Origin: Halorubrum sp. F4
GTDB lineage: Archaea > Halobacteriota > Halobacteria > Halobacteriales > Haloferacaceae
Length of the DNA stretch: 64,000 nucleotides
Reading direction: 5' to 3'
Assembly: GCF_027257195.1 (NCBI RefSeq)
Contig: NZ_JAPDFS010000002.1
Span: 272,354 to 336,353 of the forward strand
Shown here: positions 34,023 through 42,801 of the stretch, piece after piece
Position numbering within the stretch: the first letter of the stretch is position 1
Layout of the letters: every line of letters starts with the position of its first letter
Notes under the pieces: generated by a model
Told to the model about the DNA's origin: nothing
What the model saw: only the letters and a program-made list of their open reading frames with translations
The model's database searches: none
Program-made: the position numbers and the translations under genes

Positions 34023-34684
34023 TGGAAGTCGTAGTCGCTATCGTACGCGTTGACGTACGCGTCGTTTCCCGTCCGATCCGGCACGTAACATGGCCCTCGC
34101 CCAGCACCGATGAACACCGGCGACTCGATGTCGAGGCCACTCAATCGTCGCAACAGATCCGGCATCCCGTCTCGAAGCTCGCTCACACGGGGTTCTCTGC
34201 GCGTGCGGAGGGTTCCGGTGGGCGGTCGGTGTTCAGTCAGCGGGGGCAGCGATCCCTTGGTGAGGTCACCGATGGTGAGAATGCGGACGTCGAGGCGTTG
34301 GGCAATCGTCCACGCCGGCGTGGTGACACCCCACGCGACCACGAGGACCGGCATCGCGCGAGCCAGTGCGGCCCGGTGAGAGATGTCCTCGACGGCATCA
34401 CGGCGGACAAGGGTCGACTGCCAGTCTTTACACTCGACGACGATGAAGTCGTCCGGCTCATCGTGTGGGGGAATTCGTCGGGCAATCACGTCGGTTTCGA
34501 GCCCGAAGAGTTTCTCGTTGCGGGCCGTGCGGTAGCCCCACGCTTCGAGGGCTGTGGCGACCTCCCGTTCGAGCCAGCGTCCGTTTGTGGGATCGTGATC
34601 GGGTGCGGGTTCCTGGTCAGTCTCATCGGTATTGGTCCCTACCGCGGGGATCTGTGTGTCGGGGTCGTCGGTGGAGTCACTCAT
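34019..34684 (-). CDS. PD-(D/E)xK nuclease, second copy (221 aa)
   Basis: The 221-aa protein has the helix TNGRWLEREVATALEAWGYRT, then D65 in LETDVIARR and E84-x-K86 in FIVVECKDW, the same core as the 212-aa nuclease at 23.6 kb. A short Rossmann-like extension VLVVAWGVTTPAW and a C-terminal tail of unknown role follow. Its ATG overlaps the 78-aa gene's stop by 8 bases, making it the last gene of the six-gene minus-strand operon. No methyltransferase is beside it. Confidence 0.8.
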   Translation of the reverse strand: MSDSTDDPDTQIPAVGTNTDETDQEPAPDHDPTNGRWLEREVATALEAWGYRTARNEKLFGLETDVIARRIPPHDEPDDFIVVECKDWQSTLVRRDAVEDISHRAALARAMPVLVVAWGVTTPAWTIAQRLDVRILTIGDLTKGSLPPLTEHRPPTGTLRTRREPRVSELRDGMPDLLRRLSGLDIESPVFIGAGRGPCYVPDRTGNDAYVNAYDSDYDFH

Positions 34685-34913
34685 CGGTTGGCCCCTCCTG
34701 CGCTGTGGTGGCTGCGTCGTCGAGTGCGGTCGCAACGGCGTGGGCTTCTTCAGGGGTGAGGTCCGCATACGTGATCCCCCACGGCCCGCCGAAGCTGAGC
34801 GTGATCGTGTCGTCGTCGAGTTCGTCCGTGCCCACCTGGATGGAGCCCGTCGTCTGGGTGACTGGCTGGTCGCGGGTTACCGTCGTTTCGAGGTCGATCG
34901 TCGGGGTTGTCAT
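34677..34913 (-). CDS. small operon protein (78 aa)
   Basis: A 78-aa acidic protein with TITLSFGGPWGITYADLTPEEAHAVATALDDAATTA: a short beta segment followed by one helix. Its ATG overlaps the 939-aa stop by 4 bases (ATGA) and its stop overlaps the nuclease start by 8 bases, so it is translated within the operon. No family is recognised. Confidence 0.68.
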   Translation of the reverse strand: MTTPTIDLETTVTRDQPVTQTTGSIQVGTDELDDDTITLSFGGPWGITYADLTPEEAHAVATALDDAATTAQEGPTDE

Positions 34914-37729
34914 TGAGTCTCACCCCGCTGGTTCGAGTGGAGCGGTGGTGTGCTGGGTTGTTCGGTTGGGTGGTGGTTTGGGTCTGTCATCGTGTGGTCG
35001 GCTGGGTAGTCTGTGAGCGGTGCGTCGTGGTCTGTGCCGTGTCTGGCCGGCTGTCTAGGCAGGTGTCGGTTCACTGGAAGTCTGGAGTCTCTCATCGTGG
35101 TCTGGGGTGGTGGCGTGAACAGGGCTGTCTGAGCGTGGCTGGTGTGTCGTCGGGTTTGTCGGTCGGTGCTGACGACGCGGTGGGTTGGGTGTGTCCCCTG
35201 CGGAGTAGAGCTCGTGGTGACACCCACTGGTGTGGCTGTGATCGTCTCTGCGGTTGTCCACCGTCGGTGGCCGTCTATGTGGACGGCATGGACGCGCTCG
35301 AGCGCATGGACATCATCTAGTCGGCGGTCGTAGCTACTCGCGGAGATGCCGGCCTTATCGATGAGGTCGGTGCGGCCAAGCGCGGTGTCGGCCCGGAGCA
35401 GTGTGGCGTACAGCTTGGTGGCCGTCGGCGTGAGATCCGGCCGGAAGCGCGAGGGTGAGAGAGTAGCGGCTGCGCGTTCGACGTCGGCAGGCGTCGGGGT
35501 TCGGGATTCGGAGAGCGCCTCCAAGAGGGCTTCTACGACGTCGTACGGACACGCCCGTCGTGTGGTGTCCGACGGGCCGAACGAACTGAGACACAGCCGG
35601 ACGAGTCGTTGTGTCTCCTGTGGCGTCCACTGGACGTCGTGGGCCGTCGAAATCTCGTCGATTACCCGCCGGATGGCCGGGTACGTCGTGCCGTCGACGA
35701 CGGGGATCTCGAGGGTGGGTGCGGCTTCGGTCCCGTCGGCGATCGCTTCACGCACGGTGGTGAGTTCCTCTCGAAGGGTCGTGGTGATCTGATCGTGGAG
35801 CGCCGTGGCCGTCGGGCCGGCAACCACCCACGACATCGTGAGATCCAGCCGGGTATCGGGCTCGACCTCATACGGGAGTCGCCGGCACAGCTTTGCGGGT
35901 CGATCCTCGAACAGTAGTCTATATCCGGAGTGGATCCCGTAGACGGACTGTTTGGGGACCGTCTTGGCGAGGAACTCACAGAGATTCTGGAGTCGAGTGG
36001 TGGAGCGTGCGAGCGAGGCGGTGTCCGGAATTCGGAGCGTGGTCGTAAGGTTGATCCCGGCTGCGTGATACAGCTGGGTGGCCGAGGCGATGAGCCCGTG
36101 GAGATCCCTGAAGAGTTCGCTGCGGGCAGTTGTGTTATCACTCGTCGTGAGTTTGGCCACACGAGACAGGAGGCGATCCCGGACGGTCGTGATCCGCTCG
36201 CGCCACGTCTCGTAGGTGGTGTCGGCGTCGCTACACCACCCTATTTGGCGACCACGACGGAGCAGGCGGCCGACTGCGTACTCGTGGGTGTCCTCGTCGA
36301 GATGCTCGAATTCTTCGCCCAGACGTTCGGGCGTGAGGATCTCGGAGAGTGCCTTCTCGCTGAGTAAGGCTCCCGCGAGACGTCCCAGGGTGGCTACGGG
36401 CCCGCCCCACTGGAGGACGACGAGCGTTTCCGTTGCCGTGTGACTGAGGTACGCGACACGGCCGTCCTCGAAGGGAGCCGGATGGTCATCGACGAGCGTG
36501 ATGGCGTCGTCATGAGCAACCGTGGCGAATCGCTCGTGGAGGTGGCCGTCGAGAGCGGTGTCAGGGCCGGTGAGCCATTGGACGTAGTCCGCGTCTGTGT
36601 CCGGAGTGCCGGTCGCCGCGATCCACTCGTCTGGTGGTGTCGCCTCTGGGTCACCCGCCCGCCGGGGGGACACTGTACTTGTAGATTCGTGAGGGGTTGC
36701 GGTAAGACGCTCGTCGAGCCGACGCTGATCCGGGTGGACGAGGTCGTACTCGTCGTCGAGACACGCGGTGACGGCACGCTGGCCCAGATCGGTGAGCTGG
36801 ACTGTGTGTTGGTGACCGCGACGGTCAACGGTGACTAGTCCGCGTGTTTCGAGATCGAGGACGTACCGGCTGACGGTTCCGGCTGCGATGTCGATCGCGT
36901 CGTCGGCGGTAAGGTCGTCGTACCCCCGGGCGTACGTTGCCGTGAGATTCCCGAGGAGTCGGCGTTTGCCTGGTTCGGTGTCGAGGTCATGGACGGCTTT
37001 CCATGCGGCGTTGGTTGGCTGTTGGCGGGTGGTGATACGGGGAGACCGATCCCGGCTCGCAGTAAGATCGAGATGGCACTCGGTCCACGTTGGATATCGC
37101 GTGGACAGGTGTCGCTGGAGTCCGGGTGAGACGACGAGTCGAACGCCGAACCCGGCGGCAAGCACGGCGATCGCTGCGAGTGCGCGGACTCCCGTCCGAC
37201 GATCGTCTAAGTCAGTCCATGCTTCACCGTCCAACTGGAGGGTGAGGACGGTGGGCTGGGCGTCGAGTTCGTGATGGAGTGCGACCGGGCCCTTCGCGAG
37301 CGCGCCGAGGCTGGCGTTCACTGGGCCACGGCCCGTGCCGATCGCGGTGACGGTCTCTGTGATGGCTGCGTGGCGCTGTTGGCGGTACGGCGAGAGGTCC
37401 TCAGTGTCCGTGTCGTACGTAAGCGCACGCGCGGTGATCGCGCGGATGTACGCGACGGCTTCGGCGACGTCGTCGGTCCACGCGTGGTCGGTGTTCGTCC
37501 ACTCCGGGAAGAGGCGGGTGAGCAGCTGTGAGCTCGCCCGCCATGGATCCTCCGTGGTGGTGTCGCGGATAGCGCGCTCGGTGTGCGCCGTGAGTTTTTC
37601 GAGGAGGTCCGGAAGCCACTCGGTCAGACGAGGTGACACCGCGAGACAGCGAATTCCGTCGGTGGGAGCGCCTGTTGGGCTAGCGAGCCGAACTCCTCGG
37701 CTAGGGGCCGCAGGCTGGAGGGATTGCAT
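34910..37729 (-). CDS. 939-aa protein with two winged-helix regions
   Basis: A long acidic protein (939 aa). One MarR-like winged helix lies near 250-340 (KRRLLGNLTATYARGYDDLTADDAIDIAAGTVSRYVLDLETRGLVTVDRRGHQHTVQLTDLGQRAV). A second HTH lies near 770-830 (LTPTATKLYATLLRADTALGRTDLIDKAGISASSYDRRLDDVHALERV). The centre (TLVVLQWGGPVATLGRLAGALLSEKALSEIL, then EYAVGRLLRRGRQIGW) and helical HEAT-like parts have no family I know. The C-terminal 120 residues are polar and low-complexity. The ATG at 37729 is preferred to a TTG one codon upstream. Large HTH proteins of this type recur on haloarchaeal plasmids; that is inference. Confidence 0.75.
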   Translation of the reverse strand: MQSLQPAAPSRGVRLASPTGAPTDGIRCLAVSPRLTEWLPDLLEKLTAHTERAIRDTTTEDPWRASSQLLTRLFPEWTNTDHAWTDDVAEAVAYIRAITARALTYDTDTEDLSPYRQQRHAAITETVTAIGTGRGPVNASLGALAKGPVALHHELDAQPTVLTLQLDGEAWTDLDDRRTGVRALAAIAVLAAGFGVRLVVSPGLQRHLSTRYPTWTECHLDLTASRDRSPRITTRQQPTNAAWKAVHDLDTEPGKRRLLGNLTATYARGYDDLTADDAIDIAAGTVSRYVLDLETRGLVTVDRRGHQHTVQLTDLGQRAVTACLDDEYDLVHPDQRRLDERLTATPHESTSTVSPRRAGDPEATPPDEWIAATGTPDTDADYVQWLTGPDTALDGHLHERFATVAHDDAITLVDDHPAPFEDGRVAYLSHTATETLVVLQWGGPVATLGRLAGALLSEKALSEILTPERLGEEFEHLDEDTHEYAVGRLLRRGRQIGWCSDADTTYETWRERITTVRDRLLSRVAKLTTSDNTTARSELFRDLHGLIASATQLYHAAGINLTTTLRIPDTASLARSTTRLQNLCEFLAKTVPKQSVYGIHSGYRLLFEDRPAKLCRRLPYEVEPDTRLDLTMSWVVAGPTATALHDQITTTLREELTTVREAIADGTEAAPTLEIPVVDGTTYPAIRRVIDEISTAHDVQWTPQETQRLVRLCLSSFGPSDTTRRACPYDVVEALLEALSESRTPTPADVERAAATLSPSRFRPDLTPTATKLYATLLRADTALGRTDLIDKAGISASSYDRRLDDVHALERVHAVHIDGHRRWTTAETITATPVGVTTSSTPQGTHPTHRVVSTDRQTRRHTSHAQTALFTPPPQTTMRDSRLPVNRHLPRQPARHGTDHDAPLTDYPADHTMTDPNHHPTEQPSTPPLHSNQRGETQ

Positions 37730-37758
37730 CAATGATCACCGAGTGACGGCGTGGTGGA

Positions 37759-38229
37759 TCACTGTGGCCCCTCGTGGGACGCGCCACCATCGGAGCGAGC
37801 CTGCTCGCGGACGGCGGTGAGTAGCGAGGGAGGCTCCTGGCGTGGTGGGTGGGTTGGGTCCCGTGGGGTTAGCGCGTCCGCGTCGACGTGTGGGGTTGTG
37901 GTCGTCGTGGGGCTCGTGACGACGGCGGTCGGGTCGAGCAGGACGAACGTCGTCGATTGGGTGTGGGTGTCCGTACACGTCCCGATGTGGCCCGTGAGGA
38001 CGTACTCGCGAACACCGCGGGTGAAGACGGTCGGGTGTTCGTGGGTATCTGACCCGCACATGACGTAGCCGATCGCGTACGCGGACTCGCCGGCGGCCCG
38101 GTAGGCGTAGGCGGTGATGTCGTCTCCTTCGTGGAGGGTGCGGCCGCAGACTTGACAGGCGAGGTGGGTGTCCAGCGGAATGTGTGCGAGTTGCTGGCGA
38201 TCTGGGAGGTCGTCGGTGGGTCGCGTCAT
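37759..38229 (-). CDS. zinc-finger-like protein (156 aa)
   Basis: The 156-aa protein starts MTRPTDDLPDRQQLAHIPLDTHLACQVCGRTLHEGDDITAYAYRAAGE and continues AIGYVMCGSDTHEHP, giving C-x-x-C and C/H ligands for one zinc site, then a beta-rich part YVLTGHIGTCTD. The C-terminal third is disordered, rich in T and P. Its ATG overlaps the preceding HTH stop by 4 bases and it ends 29 bases before the 939-aa start. Confidence 0.65.
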   Translation of the reverse strand: MTRPTDDLPDRQQLAHIPLDTHLACQVCGRTLHEGDDITAYAYRAAGESAYAIGYVMCGSDTHEHPTVFTRGVREYVLTGHIGTCTDTHTQSTTFVLLDPTAVVTSPTTTTTPHVDADALTPRDPTHPPRQEPPSLLTAVREQARSDGGASHEGPQ

Positions 38230-38549
38230 TCTGATTCTCCCTCGGTGCTGGTGGTGCGACTGTCAGCTTGCCACGCTTGCCGGGCGGAGAGTGCGCGTCG
38301 GGCTGATTCTGTGAGTTGGTACCGTTTCGGATCGTGGGTGGTGATGAAGTCGTGTTTGGTGAGTTCTTCGAGTGCGTCGCAGACTTGGCTATGTTCGATA
38401 CTCTCGGTGTAGTAGTCGGTGAGTGCTCGGTGGAGTTGGCAACTCTCACAGGGGCCTGTCCGTGCGAGTATCCAGAGCAGATCGCGGTGGACGGCTGAGA
38501 GATCACCGACCGAGTGGCTCGTATCGCACTCGGCGTGGGAACTACTCAT
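38226..38549 (-). CDS. HTH regulator (107 aa)
   Basis: The 107-aa protein has a winged-helix segment DLSAVHRDLLWILARTGPCESCQLHRALTDYYTESIEHSQVCDALEELTKHDFITTHDPKRYQLTESARRAL, the pattern of PadR/PhiH1-repressor-like proteins. The ATG at 38549 gives MSSSHAECDTSHS before the fold. Its stop overlaps the next ATG by 4 bases. It may control the operon it sits in. Confidence 0.72.
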   Translation of the reverse strand: MSSSHAECDTSHSVGDLSAVHRDLLWILARTGPCESCQLHRALTDYYTESIEHSQVCDALEELTKHDFITTHDPKRYQLTESARRALSARQAWQADSRTTSTEGESE

Positions 38550-38727
38550 TGTGCCCCTCTGCGGTGTTCTGGTTAGTGCTGCGTGTCTCCGCACACGTTG
38601 TACAGAGTGGAGCGTCTAGGGTAGCGTCGTACCCATCGGCCTCATTGGTACATAGGCTACAGGTGTTACTGTTCGATCCTGGGGTCGTCTCGCAGGGCTT
38701 AAGCCCCGCAGTTGCCAGCATTAGCAT
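38542..38727 (-). CDS. small zinc-knuckle protein (61 aa)
   Basis: The 61-aa protein has CSLCTNEADGYDATLDAPLCTTCAET, two CxxC pairs about 18 apart, a zinc ribbon. Its stop overlaps the HTH start by 8 bases. The ATG at 38727 lies inside or just beside the GGGCTTAAGCCC palindrome (38694-38705), so the start is uncertain; a longer frame reaches 38775. Being coupled to the operon is the main support. Confidence 0.5.
   Translation of the reverse strand: MLMLATAGLKPCETTPGSNSNTCSLCTNEADGYDATLDAPLCTTCAETRSTNQNTAEGHNE
38690..38711. repeat. palindrome resembling an IS1341-type end hairpin
   Basis: TCGCAGGGCTTAAGCCCCGC contains the perfect palindrome GGGCTTAAGCCC (38694-38705) with GC arms on both sides. 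It resembles the stem-loops flanking the TnpB element at 21-22 kb (same G/C-rich stem beside CAAGCCCC), but no tnpB is next to it. Confidence 0.4.
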
Positions 38728-38928
38728 GGTTCTGTGTTCGGGCACAGAACCCGTCCTGGCTGGGTGTTGGAGCACCGCAGCCGGGGTTTCTACACTTTCT
38801 CACGAGCCGAGGGTTCGTCACTCGGGTTCCGTACACCAATGATCATTCTCCAGTAACATATAGTTAACGATGGTATTAGAAAAATGCTTTAGTTAGTCTA
38901 TATGTGCTATCCGTCCGTAATATAGACT

Positions 38929-39240
38929 ATGATGGAGAATATGTGCTCAATGAGGCATTCAGGTAAGTGGATGACTTCTGTCGATGATCGAATTTTGGAA
39001 TATCTTCATGAGAACAAACCAACAACACCGACAAAAATGACTACAAAAGCTTCCCTACCCTACTCTCGACAGCACGTCGATAGAAGGTGTAAGAAACTGG
39101 GTGAAGAGGGGCTTGTTGAAAGTTTAGGAAATGGGGTCTACATGATCACTGAGGATGGTGAGGCCTATCTCGAGGGCCGGTTAGACACAGAGACTTGGGA
39201 TTATATCGACAAAGAAAGTGACGAAGAAGATCCCCAATGA
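38929..39240 (+). CDS. PhiH1-repressor-like winged-helix protein
   Basis: The 103-aa protein has GKWMTSVDDRILEYLHENKPTTPTKMTTKASLPYSRQHVDRRCKKLGEEGLVESLGNGVYMITEDGEAYLEG, a winged helix of the PhiH1 repressor type common on haloarchaeal viruses and plasmids. The ATG at 38929 follows a TATA-like TCTATATG (38897-38904) at 25-32 bases. An alternative is the ATG three bases on. It is divergent from the minus-strand operon and may regulate it. Confidence 0.82.
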   Translation: MMENMCSMRHSGKWMTSVDDRILEYLHENKPTTPTKMTTKASLPYSRQHVDRRCKKLGEEGLVESLGNGVYMITEDGEAYLEGRLDTETWDYIDKESDEEDPQ

Positions 39241-39488
39241 CACTGTTGGGATACTGCCAACGGAGAACGCTCTTCTATAGGAAATTGTTGGTGTGTATCT
39301 CTTTTGGATTCCGGAATAAGTGGAGCAGATTGGGAGGTTTCGATTCAGTAGTTCTGACAGTTATCTACTGAGAGAGATCTACAATGAGAGAATATATCAA
39401 CAAATTCATATTATGAGTATTGTAGTTGAAAAGAACACGCGTTCTGAAAACCAGCATCATTTTGTATAGTGACTGGCAGAATTGTAAT

Positions 39489-40313
39489 ATGGATAGCACC
39501 AATTTTTCTCTATTGATCGCAGTATATGAAGGTGAAAATCCAGTTCATTTTAGTCAATGTTTAGAAAGTATAATAAATCAAGAATATAGGCCGACGGAAA
39601 CGGTTATTGTTAAAGATGGATCGCTGACAGATGAGCTAGAGGTAGTTATTGATAATTTCCGTCTACATTATGACGAGAGGCTAGTTACTGTTGAACTGCC
39701 AGAGAACCAAGGAGCAGGGAAAGCTTACGACATGGGACTACAATATTGTTCGCAACCTTTGGTAGCTCAAATCGGTGCAGACGATATTGCGGCAGAAGGA
39801 CGGTTTGAAAAGCAGGTGAATTTTCTGCGGACGAATCCAGATATAGATGTAGTCGGAGGGTACATAGAGGAATTTGAAAATAGTGTAAATAATGTTGTAG
39901 GAATCCGAGAGGTGCCGCTGGATCCTTCATCAGTTGAAAGATACGCTCGTTTCCGATCACCCATTAACCATACATCTGTTATGTTTCGGAAGGACGCAGT
40001 TCTTGAGGTGGGTGGCTTTCGTGACCTTCGTCGTCAACAGGACTATGATCTTTGGGTGCGGTTACTTATGAGCGGCTATAGTATCGCAAATATACCTGAA
40101 ATATTAGCGAAAGCACGTGTAGGAGAGTCTTTTTATGAACGAAAAGGCGGCATATTGAACATTAGGCATGACGTCAAGACACAATGGTACTTTTATCGGA
40201 TTAGATTTATATCGCCTTCAATAATGGTATTTAATATATTGTCTCGATTAATACTGAAATTGGTACCCAATCGTCTCCGATCAACTATTTATAAGAGTAT
40301 TTTGAGAGAGTAA
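39489..40313 (+). CDS. GT2-family glycosyltransferase
   Basis: The 274-aa protein has the GT-A fold pattern: FSLLIAVYEGENPVHFSQCLESIINQEYRPTETVIVKDG, QNQGAGKAYDMGL-type sugar loop and the metal region AQIGADDIAAEGRFEKQ (DxD-like GADDI). A later RQQDYDLWVRLLMSG holds the typical ED/QDYDL acceptor motif. C-terminal helices may associate with membrane. A/T-rich codons set it apart from Region 1. The ATG at 39489 follows TTTGTATA (39461-39468). Sugar specificity unknown. Confidence 0.9.
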   Translation: MDSTNFSLLIAVYEGENPVHFSQCLESIINQEYRPTETVIVKDGSLTDELEVVIDNFRLHYDERLVTVELPENQGAGKAYDMGLQYCSQPLVAQIGADDIAAEGRFEKQVNFLRTNPDIDVVGGYIEEFENSVNNVVGIREVPLDPSSVERYARFRSPINHTSVMFRKDAVLEVGGFRDLRRQQDYDLWVRLLMSGYSIANIPEILAKARVGESFYERKGGILNIRHDVKTQWYFYRIRFISPSIMVFNILSRLILKLVPNRLRSTIYKSILRE

Positions 40314-40445
40314 AACTACAAGTACAACCCTAGATTGAAATTTGATTGAACTAGTTTCCAAAATTGATAAATTAATCCTGAAGTAGTCAATATCAATCGG
40401 AGATCTTAGAACCCCTATATGTAATATCTGTTCAAAGTCAACTCT

Positions 40446-41831
40446 CTATTTGGAGACGCCGATCGTGTATGTCCATGAGTCCAGATCCAGATCAGATATT
40501 GTCGCTCGGCCATCAACCAGAACAGATAGTTCATCTGGATCTTCGTCCAGTTCTTCCCACCGAATTGTCTCGAATTCCTCGTGTGGAGTAACTAGAATAA
40601 TTGCGTCAGCGCCAATATCGTAAATCTCTTCTTGTTCGATCGGTTGTGCGTCGAAGGCATCGAACGTGTCAAGCATCGGATCAACCGCATACACAGTCGC
40701 TCCCGAGGTAGACAATTCCTGTGTGATCGGGATGGATGGGGAAGCACGGATCTCCTTGACTCCGGGTCGGTACGTCAATCCGAGGATAACGACCGTCGCA
40801 TCCGTAAGGTCGATCCCGTTTACGTTGAGTCCTTCTTTCACCTTCGAAACAGTAAACGACGGCATGGAGTCGTTCACCTCACGTGCCGTCGAGAGCAGCG
40901 GTGAAGAGGTTTCGAAGGGTTTGATCAAGAAATACGGGTAGTATGGGATACAGTGTCCACCGACTCCCGGCCCGGGATCGTGGATGTGACAGAACGGCTG
41001 CGTGTTCGCGATCTCGATCGCCTCACGAACGTCGATGCCCAATTCGTCTGTAAACCGGGCGAGTTCGTTCGCAAGTGCGATGTTTACATCTCGGTAGAGG
41101 CCTTCGAAAAGTTTCACCGCCTCCGCAGTCGTTGCGTCCGATACTGCGAGTACCCCTTCAGAATTGATGGTATCGTAGATCAGGTTTGCGGTACGAGTAC
41201 TCTCATCATCGATCCCTCCCACCACTTTCGGATACGCACCGCGGATGTCTTCGAGTGCTCGCCCTGAAGAGGTTCGTTCCGGACAGAATGCGACCCCAAA
41301 ATCTCCCCGTTCGAGATCAGATTCTTCGAGAAGTTGCTCGAAGACACGCGTCCTCGTCGTCTTGGGCGGGACAGTACATTCGATGAGTACGATGTCTCCT
41401 TCGGTTAGTTCAGTCGCGATATCCGAAACGACCGTATCGAGGATCGCAAGATCCGGCTCCTTCTCCTCGGTGATCGGGGTTGGGACGATGACGACGTGAA
41501 CTGACGACTCCTGAGCCGCCTCGCGGGGATCCGTCGTCGCTCGAAGGGATCCGTCATCGACGAGGTCGGCGACGAGCGAATCGAGTCCCGGTTCACGTTT
41601 GACGTGACAGCCGCCGTCGTTGATGGTGTTGACGACATCCGGGTCGATATCGGCCCCGACCACGTTCCCACAGGTTTCGGCAAACACGGCAGCTAGTGGT
41701 AGTCCCATCTTTCCGAGACCGTAGACTGCGACGGGTACGTCACCACCAGTGAATGCCTCCCGTTGGGAGCTTTTGGTCTTCGAGGTTCCGTACAGTGACT
41801 CCGGATCCCTGCGAGGGGTCGTCTCAGTCAT
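40446..41831 (-). CDS. nucleotide-sugar 6-dehydrogenase (WbpA/WecC type)
   Basis: The 461-aa enzyme oxidises C6 of a UDP-sugar to a carboxylate using NAD twice. It has the Rossmann motif YGLGKMGLPLA, the ECTVPPKTT segment, the catalytic-region GPGVGGHCIPYYPYFL with the cysteine nucleophile, and a C-terminal NAD/UDP domain VVILGLTYRPGVKEIRASP. It is the last gene of a four-gene set whose members match WbpA (6-dehydrogenase), WbpB, WbpE and WbpD. UDP-GlcNAc is thus the likely substrate. Its start overlaps the preceding oxidoreductase stop by 8 bases. Confidence 0.9.
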   Translation of the reverse strand: MTETTPRRDPESLYGTSKTKSSQREAFTGGDVPVAVYGLGKMGLPLAAVFAETCGNVVGADIDPDVVNTINDGGCHVKREPGLDSLVADLVDDGSLRATTDPREAAQESSVHVVIVPTPITEEKEPDLAILDTVVSDIATELTEGDIVLIECTVPPKTTRTRVFEQLLEESDLERGDFGVAFCPERTSSGRALEDIRGAYPKVVGGIDDESTRTANLIYDTINSEGVLAVSDATTAEAVKLFEGLYRDVNIALANELARFTDELGIDVREAIEIANTQPFCHIHDPGPGVGGHCIPYYPYFLIKPFETSSPLLSTAREVNDSMPSFTVSKVKEGLNVNGIDLTDATVVILGLTYRPGVKEIRASPSIPITQELSTSGATVYAVDPMLDTFDAFDAQPIEQEEIYDIGADAIILVTPHEEFETIRWEELDEDPDELSVLVDGRATISDLDLDSWTYTIGVSK

Positions 41832-42801
41832 TGATGGAAGTTGCCACCGGGTTCCGCCCAATTTTTTCCTCGATTTCTAATGCGACCGATAGCGCGTCCA
41901 ATCCGTCTTCGACGGTTATCTCGGGACTGGTTTCGGTCTTGACGGCTTCGATGAACGACTCGAGTTCTCTCTGTAGCGGTTCTCCGTTCTGTACGACCGG
42001 TCGCTCAACGATACTCTCGTGTGAAAACCGCACGTTGCCATCCTTTTCGATGTACTCCGGGACGGAGTTTCGATGGATCTCGATCGACTGGTCGAGGTAG
42101 TCGACTTCGATGAAACACTCCTCCGTGGTTATTTCGAGGGTTCGAACTTTCCGTTGCGTTTTCCGACTGGCAGTAAGCGATGCCATTCGGTCACCCTCGA
42201 ACTCGAGAAGGGCGCTCGCATGTCTGCCTCCTCGGCTCCCCGAGCCAGCGATAGATGTCGGTGTCTCGTCGAACAGCGATAGGACGATGTCGATATCGTG
42301 GATCATCAGATCGATCACGGCGCTGTCCTGAATCGCTCGATCCGGTTCGGGACCGAGTCGACGTGCCCGAACACTGATCACCGACAGATCATCGATGATA
42401 TCTCGAAGTGTAGTTACGGCAGGATTGAATCGCTCGATGTGACCGACCTGAACCGGTACATCTGCCGTTTCGACTTTCGAGAGGAGATCATCGGCACGAT
42501 CGAGTGACCCGAGAGCCGGTTTCTCGACGAACGTCGCGACGTGTTCGTCCAGACACGTCGTCACGACGTCATAGTGATACTGAGTTGGAACGACGACTGA
42601 GACTGCGTCGACGTCCTCCAGTAGGTCTTCCGTTTCTCTCACCTCTGTATCGTGTTTTTTCGCGACCTCGTTTGCCCGCTTCGTATCGGCGTCGGCAATG
42701 CCGACGAGGTTCACGTCGTTCAACTCATCATACACGCGCGCGTGGTGCTGGCCCATCGATCCGACGCCGATGACGCCAACGTCAATCTCGTTTCGTGTCA
42801 T
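41824..42801 (-). CDS. Gfo/Idh/MocA oxidoreductase (WbpB-like 3-dehydrogenase)
   Basis: The 325-aa protein has GVIGVGSMGQHHARVY (NAD binding), the conserved EKP in ATFVEKPALGS, the HIERFNP loop, and a C-terminal beta-sheet domain ending in a helical tail. In the WbpA-B-E-D pathway the family member oxidises C3 of UDP-GlcNAcA. Its stop overlaps the 6-dehydrogenase start by 8 bases and its start overlaps the aminotransferase by 20 bases, strong evidence of one operon. Confidence 0.9.
   Translation of the reverse strand: MTRNEIDVGVIGVGSMGQHHARVYDELNDVNLVGIADADTKRANEVAKKHDTEVRETEDLLEDVDAVSVVVPTQYHYDVVTTCLDEHVATFVEKPALGSLDRADDLLSKVETADVPVQVGHIERFNPAVTTLRDIIDDLSVISVRARRLGPEPDRAIQDSAVIDLMIHDIDIVLSLFDETPTSIAGSGSRGGRHASALLEFEGDRMASLTASRKTQRKVRTLEITTEECFIEVDYLDQSIEIHRNSVPEYIEKDGNVRFSHESIVERPVVQNGEPLQRELESFIEAVKTETSPEITVEDGLDALSVALEIEEKIGRNPVATSIND

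Noticed and set aside
35346..37820. Several long + strand frames opposite the 939-aa gene
   Set aside because: They are arginine- and serine-rich shadows in GC-rich DNA; the minus-strand frame has acidic haloarchaeal composition and overlapping operon neighbours.
19556..39300. Integrase or Orc1/Cdc6 replication gene for the accessory island
   Set aside because: No tyrosine recombinase R..H-x-x-R..Y pattern and no AAA+ Orc1 motif is present; the only AAA-like protein is the ATPase-DUF234.
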